64,000 nucleotides of DNA, taken from Thermococcus sp. P6. GTDB taxonomy: Archaea > Methanobacteriota_B > Thermococci > Thermococcales > Thermococcaceae. The position numbers were made by a program, and so were the translations under genes. The notes below the pieces were generated by a model, which saw nothing but the letters and a program-made list of their open reading frames with translations, did not search any database and was not told the origin of the DNA. The first letter of the stretch is position 1; each line of letters begins with the position of its first letter. The stretch spans positions 1,054,001 through 1,118,000 of the forward strand of contig NZ_CP015104.1 of assembly GCF_002214525.1 (NCBI RefSeq), written 5' to 3'. Below, one piece after another: positions 25,506-34,255 of this stretch.

Positions 25506-26003
25506 CTAAACGTACTTAATCAACAGCTTAACGGCCCTCTCGAAGTCCTCCCTTTCATCTCCCTCAAGAATGCCGTCGAGGTAGGCCAGGTTGGGCAGGT
25601 TGAGGATTATGTAGGCAGTGTTCCTCTCGAGACCGAGGTCGTAGGCCTCGTAGTAGACCATCTCCTCCCCGAGCTCCTCGTTGAGAAGGTCCACGAGACG
25701 GGCGATGTCCTCCACCCCGAGATCGTCCCTCCCCTTCATCTCATCGAAGTGGCGTTCCATAACCTCCAGCGTCTCAGGGTCAAGATCGAGCGTCCCCCTG
25801 AGCCGGGAGAACTCGCCCACTCGAAAAACTTTCACACCCTCTCTGTCCCGGACACCGACGTAATCCCAGAGGATTATCCCCTCCACCGGGTTGTGGCCGT
25901 ATTTAACCGCCAGACGGGAGAAGATCTCCATTGCCTCGCCCACATCGTCGATGAACTCCTCCTCGTCCCTGAAGCGAATTACCTTGCTCACGGTTCCAGC
26001 CAT
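25506..26003 (-). CDS. Unknown acidic protein, 165 residues
   Basis: This is an acidic soluble protein of unknown family. I start it at ATG 26003 (MAGTVSKVIRF) after GGTGCGAAAC, and not at an in-frame TTG further out. The middle part (HNPVEGIILWDYVGV, then KVFRVGEFSRLRG) looks strand-rich and the rest helical. It is the first gene of a likely three-gene unit ending in queE. A minus-strand TATA-like CTTATAACG lies about 30 bases upstream, so the leader would be short. Confidence 0.7.
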   Translation of the reverse strand: MAGTVSKVIRFRDEEEFIDDVGEAMEIFSRLAVKYGHNPVEGIILWDYVGVRDREGVKVFRVGEFSRLRGTLDLDPETLEVMERHFDEMKGRDDLGVEDIARLVDLLNEELGEEMVYYEAYDLGLERNTAYIILNLPNLAYLDGILEGDEREDFERAVKLLIKYV

Positions 26004-26056
26004 GTTTCGCACCAACCATAGGTCGGCCAAAACGTTATAAGGTTTTATGCGTAAAG

Positions 26057-26116
26057 GGACTGCCCGAGGAGTTCCGGGTTGCGATGACCTCGGGACCCCC
26101 AGGGGGGCGACAGTCC
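26057..26116 (+). ncRNA. Candidate structured small RNA
   Basis: The stretch can fold into a closed structure. GGACTG (26057-26062) pairs with CAGTCC (26111-26116). Inside, CCCGAGG (26063-26069) pairs perfectly with CCTCGGG (26088-26094), and a C-run at 26096 can pair with the G-run ending at 26107. The larger loop contains GCGATGA, a kink-turn-like element, and ACA occurs at 26110-26112, so an H/ACA-type guide is conceivable. A TATA-like TTATAAGG at about 26034 lies the right distance upstream of 26057. No gene occupies this gap. The RNA class is not established. Confidence 0.4.
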
Positions 26117-26208
26117 GAACGGCCCCCCGCTTTCTATCGTCCTGATGGTTTTAAAGGGAGAAGTTCAAACCTGTGAACTTAGGGGTCCTTACATTTTTCG
26201 GGCAAAGG

Positions 26209-26218
26209 TTTATAAAAC
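26209..26218 (+). promoter_or_regulatory. TATA box of the L37Ae operon
   Basis: TTTATAAAAC preceded by the purine-rich GCAAAGG (BRE-like) lies 57 bases before the L37Ae start. Transcription should begin near 26243, leaving about 32 bases of leader that contain the RBS AAGGGGTGAT. Confidence 0.7.
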
Positions 26219-26274
26219 GTCCCCTGAAAGAGGTTTCCAGTCGTGAAAGAGGGTTAGCTTAAGGGGTGATGCTC

Positions 26275-26535
26275 ATGGGAAGGACTACCAAGGTTGGTTC
26301 CGCGGGAAGATACGGCCCGAGGTACGGTCTCAAGATCAGAAGAAGGGTGGCGGCCGTCGAGGCCAGGATGAAGCAGAAGCACGTCTGTCCGGTCTGCGGA
26401 AGGAAGGCCGTTAGGAGGATAAGCACTGGCATATGGCAGTGCCAGAAGTGCGGTGCCACCTTCGCCGGTGGAGCCTACCTCCCGACGACTCCGGCCGGCA
26501 GGGTAGCCAAGCGCGTCATGGCCTCCAAGGTCTGA
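26275..26535 (+). CDS. rpl37ae: Large-subunit ribosomal protein L37Ae (eL43)
   Basis: This 86-residue basic protein has a C2C2 zinc ribbon: CPVCGRKAV near residue 39 and [11 protein letters not shown] near 58. [18 protein letters not shown] is the usual N-terminus, which fixes the start at ATG 26275 after AAGGGGTGAT, nine bases inside the longer reading frame. It is the first gene of a cluster devoted to ribosome, RNA polymerase and protein folding functions. Confidence 0.96.
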   Translation: MGRTTKVGSAGRYGPRYGLKIRRRVAAVEARMKQKHVCPVCGRKAVRRISTGIWQCQKCGATFAGGAYLPTTPAGRVAKRVMASKV

Positions 26536-26561
26536 TGCCCTTTTTCATCCGGGTGATGGGC

Positions 26562-26711
26562 ATGGTGCTGGCCGTTTACCGCTGTGCAAAGTGCGGGAAG
26601 GAAGTCGAGCTCGACCTCGAGACCGCAAGGGAAGTTCGCTGCCCCTACTGCGGCAGCAGGATACTCTACAAGCCCCGGCCCCGGGTGGCCCGGCGCGTAA
26701 AGGCCATCTGA
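26562..26711 (+). CDS. rpoP: RNA polymerase subunit P (Rpb12/RPC10 family)
   Basis: This 49-residue zinc-binding subunit of archaeal RNA polymerase has YRCAKCGKEV and RCPYCGSRILYKPRP, the classic Rpb12 ribbon with its basic C-terminal tail. I take ATG 26562 (MVLAVYRC); an ATG two codons upstream is possible. It lies 26 bases after L37Ae. The rpl37ae-rpoP pair is common in archaea. Confidence 0.95.
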   Translation: MVLAVYRCAKCGKEVELDLETAREVRCPYCGSRILYKPRPRVARRVKAI

Positions 26712-26754
26712 TTCTTTCGTTATCCATACAGCCTGAAGGTTTTGAGTGAGGACT

Positions 26755-27390
26755 ATGATGCTGATAACCACCTCCCACAGGCCTACGAGGCGGACGAGGA
26801 GCTTCGGACACGATCTTGAGAGGGTCTTTCCGGGTTCCCTCTACCTGACCCGGGGTAAGAAGACCCTGCAGGATCTGCTCATGGAGGCCTACGACAGGAA
26901 CTACGAGAGGCTTCTGATAATCAACGTCTGGAAGGGCAACCCCCTGAAGATGACCTTCATCAGGGTCGATCCGGAGGACTGGGGTTACCTCGGCTACCTC
27001 TACCTCCACGGGATAAAGCTCCAGCGGGAGATCGGTTTCAGGAACCTCAGGCCCATACGCGAGGAGATGCCCTTCGTGGTAACCACGGCAAAGAGGGTCG
27101 GGGTGGATCATATGGCCTTCGCCCGGGCCTTTGCTGAGCTGACCGGCGGGAAGTTCGTTCCCCGGGGGAAGGGGAGCATCGAGACGATAGCCGGGAAGAA
27201 CAACACCGACGTCGTGGGGGTCGTGGAGAACTACCCGAGGGGCATGGCCGTCAACTTCTACCGCCTCGACGTAACGAGGGAAAGGGCCGTTGGTCCCCTC
27301 GTTCTCGTCAAGATATGGATAATGGAGGACGGAAGAAGATGGGACTACAAGGAAGCCCTTCCCCGGAGGAGTGGCCGATCGAAGGCCTGA
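26755..27390 (+). CDS. Brix-domain ribosome-biogenesis protein
   Basis: This protein of about 211 residues has a Brix/Imp4-like fold. It begins MLITTSHRPTRRTRSFGHDL and continues with VFPGSLYLTRGKKTL, both typical of archaeal Brix proteins that act in pre-rRNA processing and large- or small-subunit assembly. Two consecutive ATGs at 26755 and 26758 follow GAGTGAGG, and either may be used. Its 3' end overlaps pcc1 by about 50 bases in another frame. Confidence 0.9.
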   Translation: MMLITTSHRPTRRTRSFGHDLERVFPGSLYLTRGKKTLQDLLMEAYDRNYERLLIINVWKGNPLKMTFIRVDPEDWGYLGYLYLHGIKLQREIGFRNLRPIREEMPFVVTTAKRVGVDHMAFARAFAELTGGKFVPRGKGSIETIAGKNNTDVVGVVENYPRGMAVNFYRLDVTRERAVGPLVLVKIWIMEDGRRWDYKEALPRRSGRSKA

Positions 27391-27611
27391 TAGAGCTCTC
27401 TTTTCCCGATGAGGAGACCGCGAGAATAGTTTACGAGAGCGTTCTTTACGAGCACGATTCCGTCCCCTACAGGAGGAGCAGGGTGGAGTTCCTCCGGGAG
27501 GGGAGGAGGATAATCCTTAGGTTCACTGCCAGGGACAACTCAGCTTTGAGGGGAACGCTCAACTCCTACCTCAGATGGATCGCCGTGGCGGTTAACTCCA
27601 TTGAGCTGTAA
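27339..27611 (+). CDS. pcc1: KEOPS complex subunit Pcc1
   Basis: This 90-residue protein is the dimerising core of KEOPS, which makes t6A in tRNA with Kae1, Bud32 and Cgi121. Visible family features are IELSFPDEETARIVYESVLYEH in the first half and the C-terminal SALRGTLNSYLRWIAVAVNS. The start is ATG 27339, inside the Brix gene, behind GGAAGA. The overlap indicates coupled expression. Confidence 0.9.
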   Translation: MGLQGSPSPEEWPIEGLIELSFPDEETARIVYESVLYEHDSVPYRRSRVEFLREGRRIILRFTARDNSALRGTLNSYLRWIAVAVNSIEL

Positions 27612-27677
27612 TGCTTCCCAAACTTTCTTAAACCTGCGGGCTTATTCTAACCGGACATTGAAGGGGAGGTGTTGGTT

Positions 27678-28028
27678 ATGCAGAACGTTCCACCTCAGGT
27701 TCAGGCCATGCTCGGCCAGCTTGAAGGTTACCAGCAGCAGCTTCAGCTCGTCATCCAGCAGAAGCAGAAGGTCCAGCTCGAGCTTAACGAGGCAAAGAAG
27801 GCCCTTGAAGAGCTCGAGAAGATCGATGAGGGAAGCACGGTGTACAAAACCGTGGGGACCCTCATGGTGAAGACGGACAGGAATAGGGCAATCGAGGAGC
27901 TCAGGGAGAACATAGAGACCCTCGAGGTTCGTTTCAACGCCCTTGAGAGGCAGGAGAAGAAGCTCAACGAGAGGCTCAAGGAGCTCACGGCGAAGGTACA
28001 GTCCGCCCTCAGACCCGCGGCGGGTTGA
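27678..28028 (+). CDS. pfdB: Prefoldin subunit beta
   Basis: This 116-residue coiled-coil protein has the prefoldin beta plan: an N-terminal helix (MQNVPPQVQAMLGQLEGYQQQ), a strand-rich hinge (STVYKTVGTLMVKTDRN) and a C-terminal helix. With prefoldin alpha it forms the jellyfish-shaped holdase that hands unfolded proteins to the thermosome. ATG 27678 follows GGGGAGGTG, which decides the start. Confidence 0.95.
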   Translation: MQNVPPQVQAMLGQLEGYQQQLQLVIQQKQKVQLELNEAKKALEELEKIDEGSTVYKTVGTLMVKTDRNRAIEELRENIETLEVRFNALERQEKKLNERLKELTAKVQSALRPAAG

Positions 28029-28054
28029 TCCTTTACCTTTTTGGGGTGAGAGGA

Positions 28055-28387
28055 ATGGCGGAAAGGCAGGGAAGGAGGGGCGTGGTCAACATAGGTCTGC
28101 CCGAGCTCAGCGAGGAGGAGATCGTGGAGGTGGGCGAGCTCGCACAGGAAACCGTAATCGGGCACGTTTTCAGCGTCCTCAGGGGGAGTGAGGTTAAGGA
28201 CATAGAGGTCACGACGAGGATAAACCGCGGGGAAACCCTTGATCTTGAGGTTGAGGTTTACCTTGAGGTTCCGGTTTTCGTCAGGATCGATGTGGAGAGG
28301 CTCGTTAACGAGGCCCTCGAGAGGGCTTACGATGCCGTTGAGAGGAGATTAAGGGAGATCGCCGATGAAAGGAAAGATAAAGCTTAA
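28055..28387 (+). CDS. DUF3194 family protein
   Basis: This 110-residue protein, in the usual place behind prefoldin beta in Thermococcales, starts at ATG 28055 after GGGGTGAGA. It has a helical N-terminal half (LSEEEIVEVGELAQE) and an amphipathic strand region (VEVTTRIN-like, DLEVEVYLEVPVFVRIDVE), then a C-terminal helix. Function is unknown. It overlaps the DHH gene by 23 bases. Confidence 0.8.
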   Translation: MAERQGRRGVVNIGLPELSEEEIVEVGELAQETVIGHVFSVLRGSEVKDIEVTTRINRGETLDLEVEVYLEVPVFVRIDVERLVNEALERAYDAVERRLREIADERKDKA

Positions 28388-29348
28388 GCGCTTCCTCGAG
28401 AAATCGAGGGACAGGTCCTTTCTTCTGCTCTGTCATCACAACGCCGATCCCGATTCACTCGGCTCGGCCATAGCCTTTGCCATCTACCTCAAATCCATCG
28501 GCGTGGAGAGGGTGAGGATAGGGATACCCCAGAGCGTGTCCTCCTACGCCCGGAGGATGCTAACCCTTTCGCCCGTTCCGGTCGAAAAAAACCCCCGGGT
28601 TCTGGAGGAAGTTATCATAGTTTTTGATACCTCGTCCCCGGAACAGCTCGAGCCGATTGAAATTCCTGATGATAGGGTGCTCATCGTCATAGATCACCAC
28701 ATGGAGAAGGAGGGACCCATCAGGGCCGACATAACCGTCGTCGATTCCTCCCGGACCTCCACCGCTGAGGTTGTATGGGAGCTCTTCAAGTACTTCCGTT
28801 TTGCCGATGAGAACGCCGTTAGGGCACTTCTGGCCGGAATCGTTACGGATACCGCGAACTTCCGATTTGCAAACGCCCGGACGTTTAGGGCCGTGAGCGA
28901 GATGCTCGATCTTTTCCCGATTGGGATGGGGGAGATCCTCCAGCTCGTTGCTCCTGCAAGCGGGGAAAACGTTGAGCACTCGAAACGTGCGGCCGTCCTC
29001 AAGGCCTGCCAGAGGATGGAGCTGAGGAAGTTCAGGGGGTATCTGATAGCCGTTTCAAGGGTTTCCGCCTACGAATCCCTCGCCTGCAAGGTCTTCATCC
29101 AGCTCGGGGCGGATGTGGCCGTGGTTGGTAGCGAGAAGGGAGGCGTTAGAATCTCCGCAAGGGCCCGGGAAAGCCTCGTCAGGAAGGGCCTTCACCTCGG
29201 CAGGATAATGGAGAAGGTCGGACCGCTGATAGATGGCTCGGGGGGAGGGCACGCCGGGGCGGCCGGGGCGAACGGCAGATCCAACCTCGACGGGGCGATA
29301 AAGCTGATCCTGAAGGAGATAGAGAGGGCCCTGAGTGAACTGGGATAA
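28365..29348 (+). CDS. DHH-family phosphoesterase (NrnA/RecJ-like)
   Basis: This 327-residue DHH/DHHA1 protein has the manganese-binding motifs in order: HHNADPDSLGSA near residue 24, VFDTSS near 86, the DHH triad in VIDHHME near 110, and the C-terminal substrate loop GSGGGHAGAAG near 298. Such enzymes cut short oligoribonucleotides or pAp; the RecJ-like replication nuclease GAN is longer. It is the last gene of the L37Ae cluster. Confidence 0.9.
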   Translation: MKGKIKLKRFLEKSRDRSFLLLCHHNADPDSLGSAIAFAIYLKSIGVERVRIGIPQSVSSYARRMLTLSPVPVEKNPRVLEEVIIVFDTSSPEQLEPIEIPDDRVLIVIDHHMEKEGPIRADITVVDSSRTSTAEVVWELFKYFRFADENAVRALLAGIVTDTANFRFANARTFRAVSEMLDLFPIGMGEILQLVAPASGENVEHSKRAAVLKACQRMELRKFRGYLIAVSRVSAYESLACKVFIQLGADVAVVGSEKGGVRISARARESLVRKGLHLGRIMEKVGPLIDGSGGGHAGAAGANGRSNLDGAIKLILKEIERALSELG

Positions 29349-29384
29349 ACGTTTAAAACGACCGCCGCGTAGTGGGGTGGGGTG

Positions 29385-29717
29385 ATGAAGTTGGCCAGAT
29401 GCCCGCTCTGTGGGGCGCCCCTTGACTGGGCCGGGCTCATCGAGCAGATGCTCACCATGGAGAACGCCCGTGAGGTCTTCAGCGACGGTGAGAAGTTCAT
29501 GAAAGCCTTCGAAGAGTTCGTCTTTAAGTGTCCCAGCTGCGGTGAGGAGTTCTACGGAAGGAACCTCCCGGCAAAGGAAGCTGAGAAGGTCTTCTCCCTT
29601 CTCAACGAGTTCAGGGGCTCGATAGACTGGGAGAGGGGAAAGGTTCGCCTCAGGCTCAACAACCTGCTCGCCCTCGACACGATGCTCGAACGGTGGGATG
29701 AAAGGGTGAAGGGTTAG
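29385..29717 (+). CDS. Zinc-ribbon protein, 110 residues, unknown
   Basis: The N-terminus holds CPLCGAPLDW near residue 6, and a second knuckle, FKCPSCGEEFYGR, lies near residue 47. Together they probably form one zinc site split by a helical insertion. The remainder is charged helix (AKEAEKVFSLLNEF, then LNNLLALDTMLERW). GGGGTGGGGTG precedes ATG 29385. Thermococcales have many such small zinc-ribbon proteins of unknown role. It precedes the helical-repeat gene by 13 bases. Confidence 0.7.
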   Translation: MKLARCPLCGAPLDWAGLIEQMLTMENAREVFSDGEKFMKAFEEFVFKCPSCGEEFYGRNLPAKEAEKVFSLLNEFRGSIDWERGKVRLRLNNLLALDTMLERWDERVKG

Positions 29718-29730
29718 CCTTCCCCGGTCG

Positions 29731-30858
29731 GTGGTTTCCGTGGAAGTTGAAGGTTACATCTCCCGGGGCGATTACAGGGGTGCCCTGAAGGGGGCCCTTG
29801 AGATCGAAAACCCGTTAAAAAGGCTCGTTGCCCTTGCGAAGATCCTGTCGGCCTTCCCCCGGGAGGAGGTTCTCTCAAAAATGCTCGACACGATCGAGCC
29901 CTTGAGAAGTGCCCCGGAAAGGGCGCTCGCGTACGCCATTCTGGGAAGGGCGCTCTACACCCTCGACAGGGATCACGATGCCGGGATTTACTTTGAGGAG
30001 GCCATCGAGCTGGCCGGATCGATAGGCTCCGCGAGGTTGAGGGGCGAGGTTCTGGCCGGGATAGCGAGGAACCTCGTTCTATCTGACAGGTACAGCGAGG
30101 CCCTCGAGCTTTTCGGGAAGGCCATCGAGTTGTTGCAGACGTCGAGGGCCTACTCCGCATCGGTGTCATCCCTCATAACGGTGGCGAGGCTCGTGGAGAA
30201 GAGCGCCGATGAAATACCCAACGGGATGGCCATCGACTTTTACAGACTCGCAAGGGACGTTTACTCCTCCCTCCGCTTCACACTTCAGGCCAGACACCTT
30301 GAGGAGAAGATGGAGCTCGTAAGGGACGTTTTGAAGAGGGGAAAGAACGTAGTTGAGGAACTCCTCGAGAGGGGCGAGGTTGAGCGGGCCGTTGAGATGA
30401 TGCGCTTTCTCCCGCTGGAGGAGAGGGCCATCTCGATGCTCGAGCTTTCCTACTGGCTCTTCCTCCACGGTAACCTGCAGCTCGGGAGGAGGACCTTCGA
30501 GGATGCCCTTGAGATAATGCTGGTGGGCAAGTTCAAACCGGGGGATGGGGAGCTCAGGGGTATCGGGGAGAGGTTCCTCCGCATAGGCTTCCTCAGGGAG
30601 CCCATGATAATAGCCGGCCTTATAAGGGATGAGGGAACGGCCTCGGAGCTGCTCGGTGAGATAGCCCTTTCCTACGCCCGCAGGGGTGAGATGTCCAGAG
30701 CCCTGTCCATAGCCGAGGCGATAGGGGACGAAAGCGTTAAGAAGCGCCTTCTGAAAGTTCTGGAGGGTGAAGAAGGTGTGGGACACGAGCAAGGATTACC
30801 GTCTGCTGGTGGCGGAGAAGGCGGTGGAACTGTTCCTGAAGACGATCGAGGGGGCTAA
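29731..30858 (+). CDS. TPR-like alpha-solenoid protein, 375 residues
   Basis: This is a long helical-repeat protein with many units such as [21 protein letters not shown], then [20 protein letters not shown] and [16 protein letters not shown]. It starts at GTG 29731 without an obvious RBS, probably coupled to the gene before. The last 27 or so residues (from [14 protein letters not shown]) are read out of frame across the start of the next gene and do not look like the rest. The natural end was probably near LKVLEGE. Related in style to the 154-residue protein at 20286. Partner unknown. Confidence 0.75.
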   Translation: MVSVEVEGYISRGDYRGALKGALEIENPLKRLVALAKILSAFPREEVLSKMLDTIEPLRSAPERALAYAILGRALYTLDRDHDAGIYFEEAIELAGSIGSARLRGEVLAGIARNLVLSDRYSEALELFGKAIELLQTSRAYSASVSSLITVARLVEKSADEIPNGMAIDFYRLARDVYSSLRFTLQARHLEEKMELVRDVLKRGKNVVEELLERGEVERAVEMMRFLPLEERAISMLELSYWLFLHGNLQLGRRTFEDALEIMLVGKFKPGDGELRGIGERFLRIGFLREPMIIAGLIRDEGTASELLGEIALSYARRGEMSRALSIAEAIGDESVKKRLLKVLEGEEGVGHEQGLPSAGGGEGGGTVPEDDRGG

Positions 30859-31501
30859 GTTCAAGGGCAAGTGGGACAAGAAGCGGGCCACCCAGCTCGC
30901 CAGGGAGATGATACCCGAGATACAGGCAATGCGTTACTCCTACCTCGAGCCTCAGGAACTCGTGGATACCCCCCAGATGCGGGCCCTGAAGGAGAAGGCC
31001 GAAGGCATAATCGAGGCCCTCGGAGGGGAGGACTGGTACCACAAATTCCTCAGTCTGGCCCGGGGGAACGAGCGCGAGAAGGTCGAGGAAGCGGTAGCTA
31101 AGATAAGGTTCTTCCTGAACACCATCCTGAACCTCGACGATCGCCTGAAGCTCGGGAAGATAAACGATCCCGTCATAGCCGTGGACATAAAGGCCGGCGA
31201 GGTAATGAGCGTTGGAAGGCATCCGAACGCGGACAGGCTTCTGATAACGAACGTTAACATCGGTGAGAGGGCCGTAACCGTGGTTACCAACGATCTGAGC
31301 GTTAAGGAAGGCGACCGCGTCGCCGTGGCCCTGCTTCCTCCCGCGAACTTCCGGGGGGTTGTCAGCGAGGGGATGTTCCTCGGGGCCGGTGAGGGCGTTC
31401 TGAAAAACGTTAAGGGGGAAGTCGGGGGACTTCCAAGGGGGGTTCCCATCGAGGCCTTTAAAGAGACGCGGAATCTGGTGGAGGCCTTCCTTCAGGGCTG
31501 A
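30776..31501 (+). CDS. tRNA-binding-domain (EMAP/MetRS-beta-like) protein
   Basis: This is a 241-residue protein starting at GTG 30776, five bases behind GGAGGGTGA. The N-terminal half is helical ([20 protein letters not shown]). The C-terminal half is an OB-fold tRNA-binding domain: [40 protein letters not shown] and [12 protein letters not shown]. Such domains support tRNA handling by aminoacyl-tRNA synthetases or act as free tRNA chaperones. The exact partner is not shown by the sequence. Confidence 0.85.
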   Translation: MWDTSKDYRLLVAEKAVELFLKTIEGAKFKGKWDKKRATQLAREMIPEIQAMRYSYLEPQELVDTPQMRALKEKAEGIIEALGGEDWYHKFLSLARGNEREKVEEAVAKIRFFLNTILNLDDRLKLGKINDPVIAVDIKAGEVMSVGRHPNADRLLITNVNIGERAVTVVTNDLSVKEGDRVAVALLPPANFRGVVSEGMFLGAGEGVLKNVKGEVGGLPRGVPIEAFKETRNLVEAFLQG

Positions 31502-31502
31502 A

Positions 31503-32327
31503 TCAGACGCATCTCCGGGCCCTTTCCCTGTCCTCCTTTGAGAGCCTCCAGCCCATCGCACCGGCGTTTTCCTCAACGTGTTCCTTTCTTCCCGCCTTTG
31601 GAATGGCCACGACGTTGTCGTTCCATATGAGGTAGTTAAGGGCAACCTGAGCCGCGCTCTTTCCGTAGTTCCTCCCGATCCCGGCGAGGCATTCGTTCAT
31701 CGCGAGGGAGCCCTTCTCCAGCGGGGTGTAGGCTATGAGGGCAATCCCATCCCGCTTCATGTAGTCGAGGAGCCCGCTGTCTTCGGGCCAGCGGTCTTTC
31801 AGGGAGTACTTAACCTCGTTGGCGACTATCTCGTACCTCCTCATGGCCTCCTGACTTCTCTTCAGGAGCTCCAGATCGAAGTTGCTAACGCCCACGTACC
31901 TTATGAGTCCTTCATCCACCAGATCTTCGAGGGCGTGGAGCGTCGCCTCAATCTTTCCAAAGTCATCCACCGGCCAGTGGAGGAGGTACAGGTCTATGTA
32001 CGTTCCAAGGCGTCTGGCACTGGCCCTTGCCGCTTTCTTCGCCTCCTCGTATCCGAAGTGGGTCGGCCAGACCTTGCTGATGATGAAGATGTCCTCCCGG
32101 GGGAACCCTTTGATGGCCATGCCGACGAGTTCCTCGCTGTGGCCCGCACCGTAGAACTCGGCCGTGTCTATGAGGTTTATCCCGAGCTCGAGGCCGTGGC
32201 GGAGGACCTCAACGCTCTCCCCGTCTCTCGAGTGATCGGCGGTCTCCCTTCCTCCGATGCCCCATGTGCCCATCCCTATGGAGGTTACCCTGTCATCGCC
32301 TATAACCTTCATATCCTTCATCTTCAT
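31503..32327 (-). CDS. Aldo/keto reductase
   Basis: This NADPH-dependent TIM-barrel reductase has about 274 residues. The catalytic tetrad is visible as DTAEFYG (Asp and Tyr), ISKVWPTHFG (Lys) and LYLLHWPVD (His). VGVSNFDLELL and the C-terminal IPKAGRKEHVEENAGA cofactor loop are standard. A TATA-like AATATAAA at about 32353 on the minus strand places transcription near 32331, so ATG 32327, 32321 or 32312 may be used with almost no leader. Substrate not known. Confidence 0.9.
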   Translation of the reverse strand: MKMKDMKVIGDDRVTSIGMGTWGIGGRETADHSRDGESVEVLRHGLELGINLIDTAEFYGAGHSEELVGMAIKGFPREDIFIISKVWPTHFGYEEAKKAARASARRLGTYIDLYLLHWPVDDFGKIEATLHALEDLVDEGLIRYVGVSNFDLELLKRSQEAMRRYEIVANEVKYSLKDRWPEDSGLLDYMKRDGIALIAYTPLEKGSLAMNECLAGIGRNYGKSAAQVALNYLIWNDNVVAIPKAGRKEHVEENAGAMGWRLSKEDRERARRCV

Positions 32328-32387
32328 CACCGGTAAAAGAGTTGTCAAAGAAGAATATAAACATGTCGAGATGAAAGGAGAAAGCGC

Positions 32388-33623
32388 TCAGGCCCCGAAC
32401 TTTACGCTCCTGTTCATGAGGTCCATCATTATCGGAACGATGTCGTGCCCCCTGATCCTTCCGAGGCCCCCGCGCATGCACTCGCGCTCGCCGAAGCCCT
32501 CCGTGTGGTCCCTCCTAACGCCACCTCCTGCCATCAGGAGCGGCACGGGATCCCCGCTGTGGTTCTTGACCTCACAGGGCGTTGAATGATCGCCGGTTAT
32601 GGCTATGACGGTTTCCTCAAGGTTAACGTGGTCGACTATGTAACCTATCATCCTGTCGGCTTTCTCTATCATCTCCACCTTCCTCTCCGGATTGCCGTCG
32701 TGACCGGCCGCGTCGGTCGGTTTGAAGTGGAGGAACACGAAGTCGTAATCCCTGAGGAGCTCGACGGCCTTCCTCGCTTTCGCCATGGCGTCGGTATCGT
32801 ACTCGCCCGTCGCACCCTCCGGGGTGTAAACGTCGAACCCTATGGCCCTCGCAACGCCCCTGACGAGGGAAACGGCCACAATCGCGGCGGCTTTTACCCC
32901 CCACTGTTCGGTGAATTTCATCGGGACGTCGGGATGGGTCCCGGCTCCCCTCACGAGGAGGTAGTTCGCAACGGGCCTGCCGGCCTTTCTGCGCTCCCGG
33001 TTTATCGGATGCCCATCGAGGACCTCGTGGCTTTTCCTCACGAATTCCTCCAGTATACCGGCGACCTTCCTGCTCTCCTCGTCCTCCCAAGTGAATTCGT
33101 GGGGCGGTTTACCCGCTTCGTGGGGGTCGTTCCCCCCAACGCGGTAGCCCCTTGCAAGCCCCCTGAGGACCAGCACGGCCCTGTGGCCCGTGGCCCCCGC
33201 GAAGATGAAATCAACCGGGAGCTTTACCTTTTCCTGAACCGCCTTGGCGAGCTCGTGGGCCTCCGCAGTGCTTATTCTCCCGGCCCTTCTGTCCGTTACG
33301 ATGCCATTTTCGAGGGTGGCGAAGTTCACCCTGAAGGCCAGATCGTCCTCGTTGAGATCCAGCCCGATGCCGAGAGCCTCGAGGAAGCCCCTGCCACGGT
33401 AAACCCTGTAGGGATCGTAGCCGAAGATGCTTAGATGGGCCGTGTCGCTTCCCGCCGGCTGACCGGGTTTTATCGGGTCCTGCTGGCCGAGGATCCCGGA
33501 CCTCGCAAGGCTGTCCATGTTCGGCGTTTCCGCGTACTCAAGGGGGGTCTTTCCGCCAAGTTCCCTGACCGGTCTGTCCCCGAGACCATCGAGGATCACG
33601 AGAAGTCCCTTCCTCTTCTCCAT
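32388..33623 (-). CDS. apgM: Cofactor-independent phosphoglycerate mutase, archaeal ApgM
   Basis: This 411-residue alkaline-phosphatase-fold mutase interconverts 3- and 2-phosphoglycerate in glycolysis/gluconeogenesis. The metal site and nucleophile region are seen as LLVILDGLGDRP near residue 7, PAGSDTAHLSIFGYDP near 56 (catalytic Ser), HFKPTDAAGHDGN near 300 and ITGDHSTPCEVKNHSGDP near 340. ATG 33623 follows CGGGTGAT. Confidence 0.94.
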   Translation of the reverse strand: MEKRKGLLVILDGLGDRPVRELGGKTPLEYAETPNMDSLARSGILGQQDPIKPGQPAGSDTAHLSIFGYDPYRVYRGRGFLEALGIGLDLNEDDLAFRVNFATLENGIVTDRRAGRISTAEAHELAKAVQEKVKLPVDFIFAGATGHRAVLVLRGLARGYRVGGNDPHEAGKPPHEFTWEDEESRKVAGILEEFVRKSHEVLDGHPINRERRKAGRPVANYLLVRGAGTHPDVPMKFTEQWGVKAAAIVAVSLVRGVARAIGFDVYTPEGATGEYDTDAMAKARKAVELLRDYDFVFLHFKPTDAAGHDGNPERKVEMIEKADRMIGYIVDHVNLEETVIAITGDHSTPCEVKNHSGDPVPLLMAGGGVRRDHTEGFGERECMRGGLGRIRGHDIVPIMMDLMNRSVKFGA

Positions 33624-33743
33624 GCGTATCACCCGGAGTGGGTAGCTGTCGGGGGTTAAAAGGTTTGCCGGCTGATCCTGAGAGGGAGGGGGACTTCAAA
33701 AAGCTTTTAACCCTTCCCCGGTTCTCCCACTGGAGGTGAGGAG

Positions 33744-34244
33744 ATGAAGGTCCTCTGGGCACCGTGGCGCATAGAGTACATACGCTCACCGAAGCACGAT
33801 GGATGCATATTCTGCGACTTCCCGAAGGAGAACAGGGACAGGGAGAGGCTCATCCTTTACCGCGGAAGTTATGCCTTCGTGATAATGAACAACTACCCCT
33901 ACAACCCGGGCCACGTCATGATCGCCCCCTACAGGCACGCTGGAAGGTGGGAGGATCTTACGAAGGAGGAGCTCCTCGAGATAATGGAACTGTCCCAGCT
34001 CATGATAAGGGCCATCAAAAAGACCATGAACCCCGACGGCTTTAACATGGGCGTGAACCTCGGGAGGGTCGCCGGCGCTGGAATAGACGACCACGTTCAC
34101 CTCCACATAGTGCCGAGGTGGAACGGGGATACCAACTTCATGCCCGTCGTGGCGGACACTAAGGTCATCCCGGAATCGCTCGATGAAGCGTACGAAGAGC
34201 TCAAAAAAGCGATAGATGAGATCGTCGGGGCTTCTAAAACCTGA
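33744..34244 (+). CDS. HIT-family nucleotide hydrolase/transferase
   Basis: This 166-residue protein has the histidine-triad motif HVHLHIVPRW near residue 112 and the HIT N-terminal CIFCDFPKE, whose cysteines suggest a zinc site. LMIAPYRHAGRWEDL-like spacing is conserved. It is similar in length to ApaH/AP4A-type HIT proteins that hydrolyse dinucleoside polyphosphates or AMP-lysine. GGAGGTGAGGAG precedes the ATG. It is divergent from apgM. Confidence 0.9.
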   Translation: MKVLWAPWRIEYIRSPKHDGCIFCDFPKENRDRERLILYRGSYAFVIMNNYPYNPGHVMIAPYRHAGRWEDLTKEELLEIMELSQLMIRAIKKTMNPDGFNMGVNLGRVAGAGIDDHVHLHIVPRWNGDTNFMPVVADTKVIPESLDEAYEELKKAIDEIVGASKT

Positions 34245-34255
34245 CGTGAAGGAGC

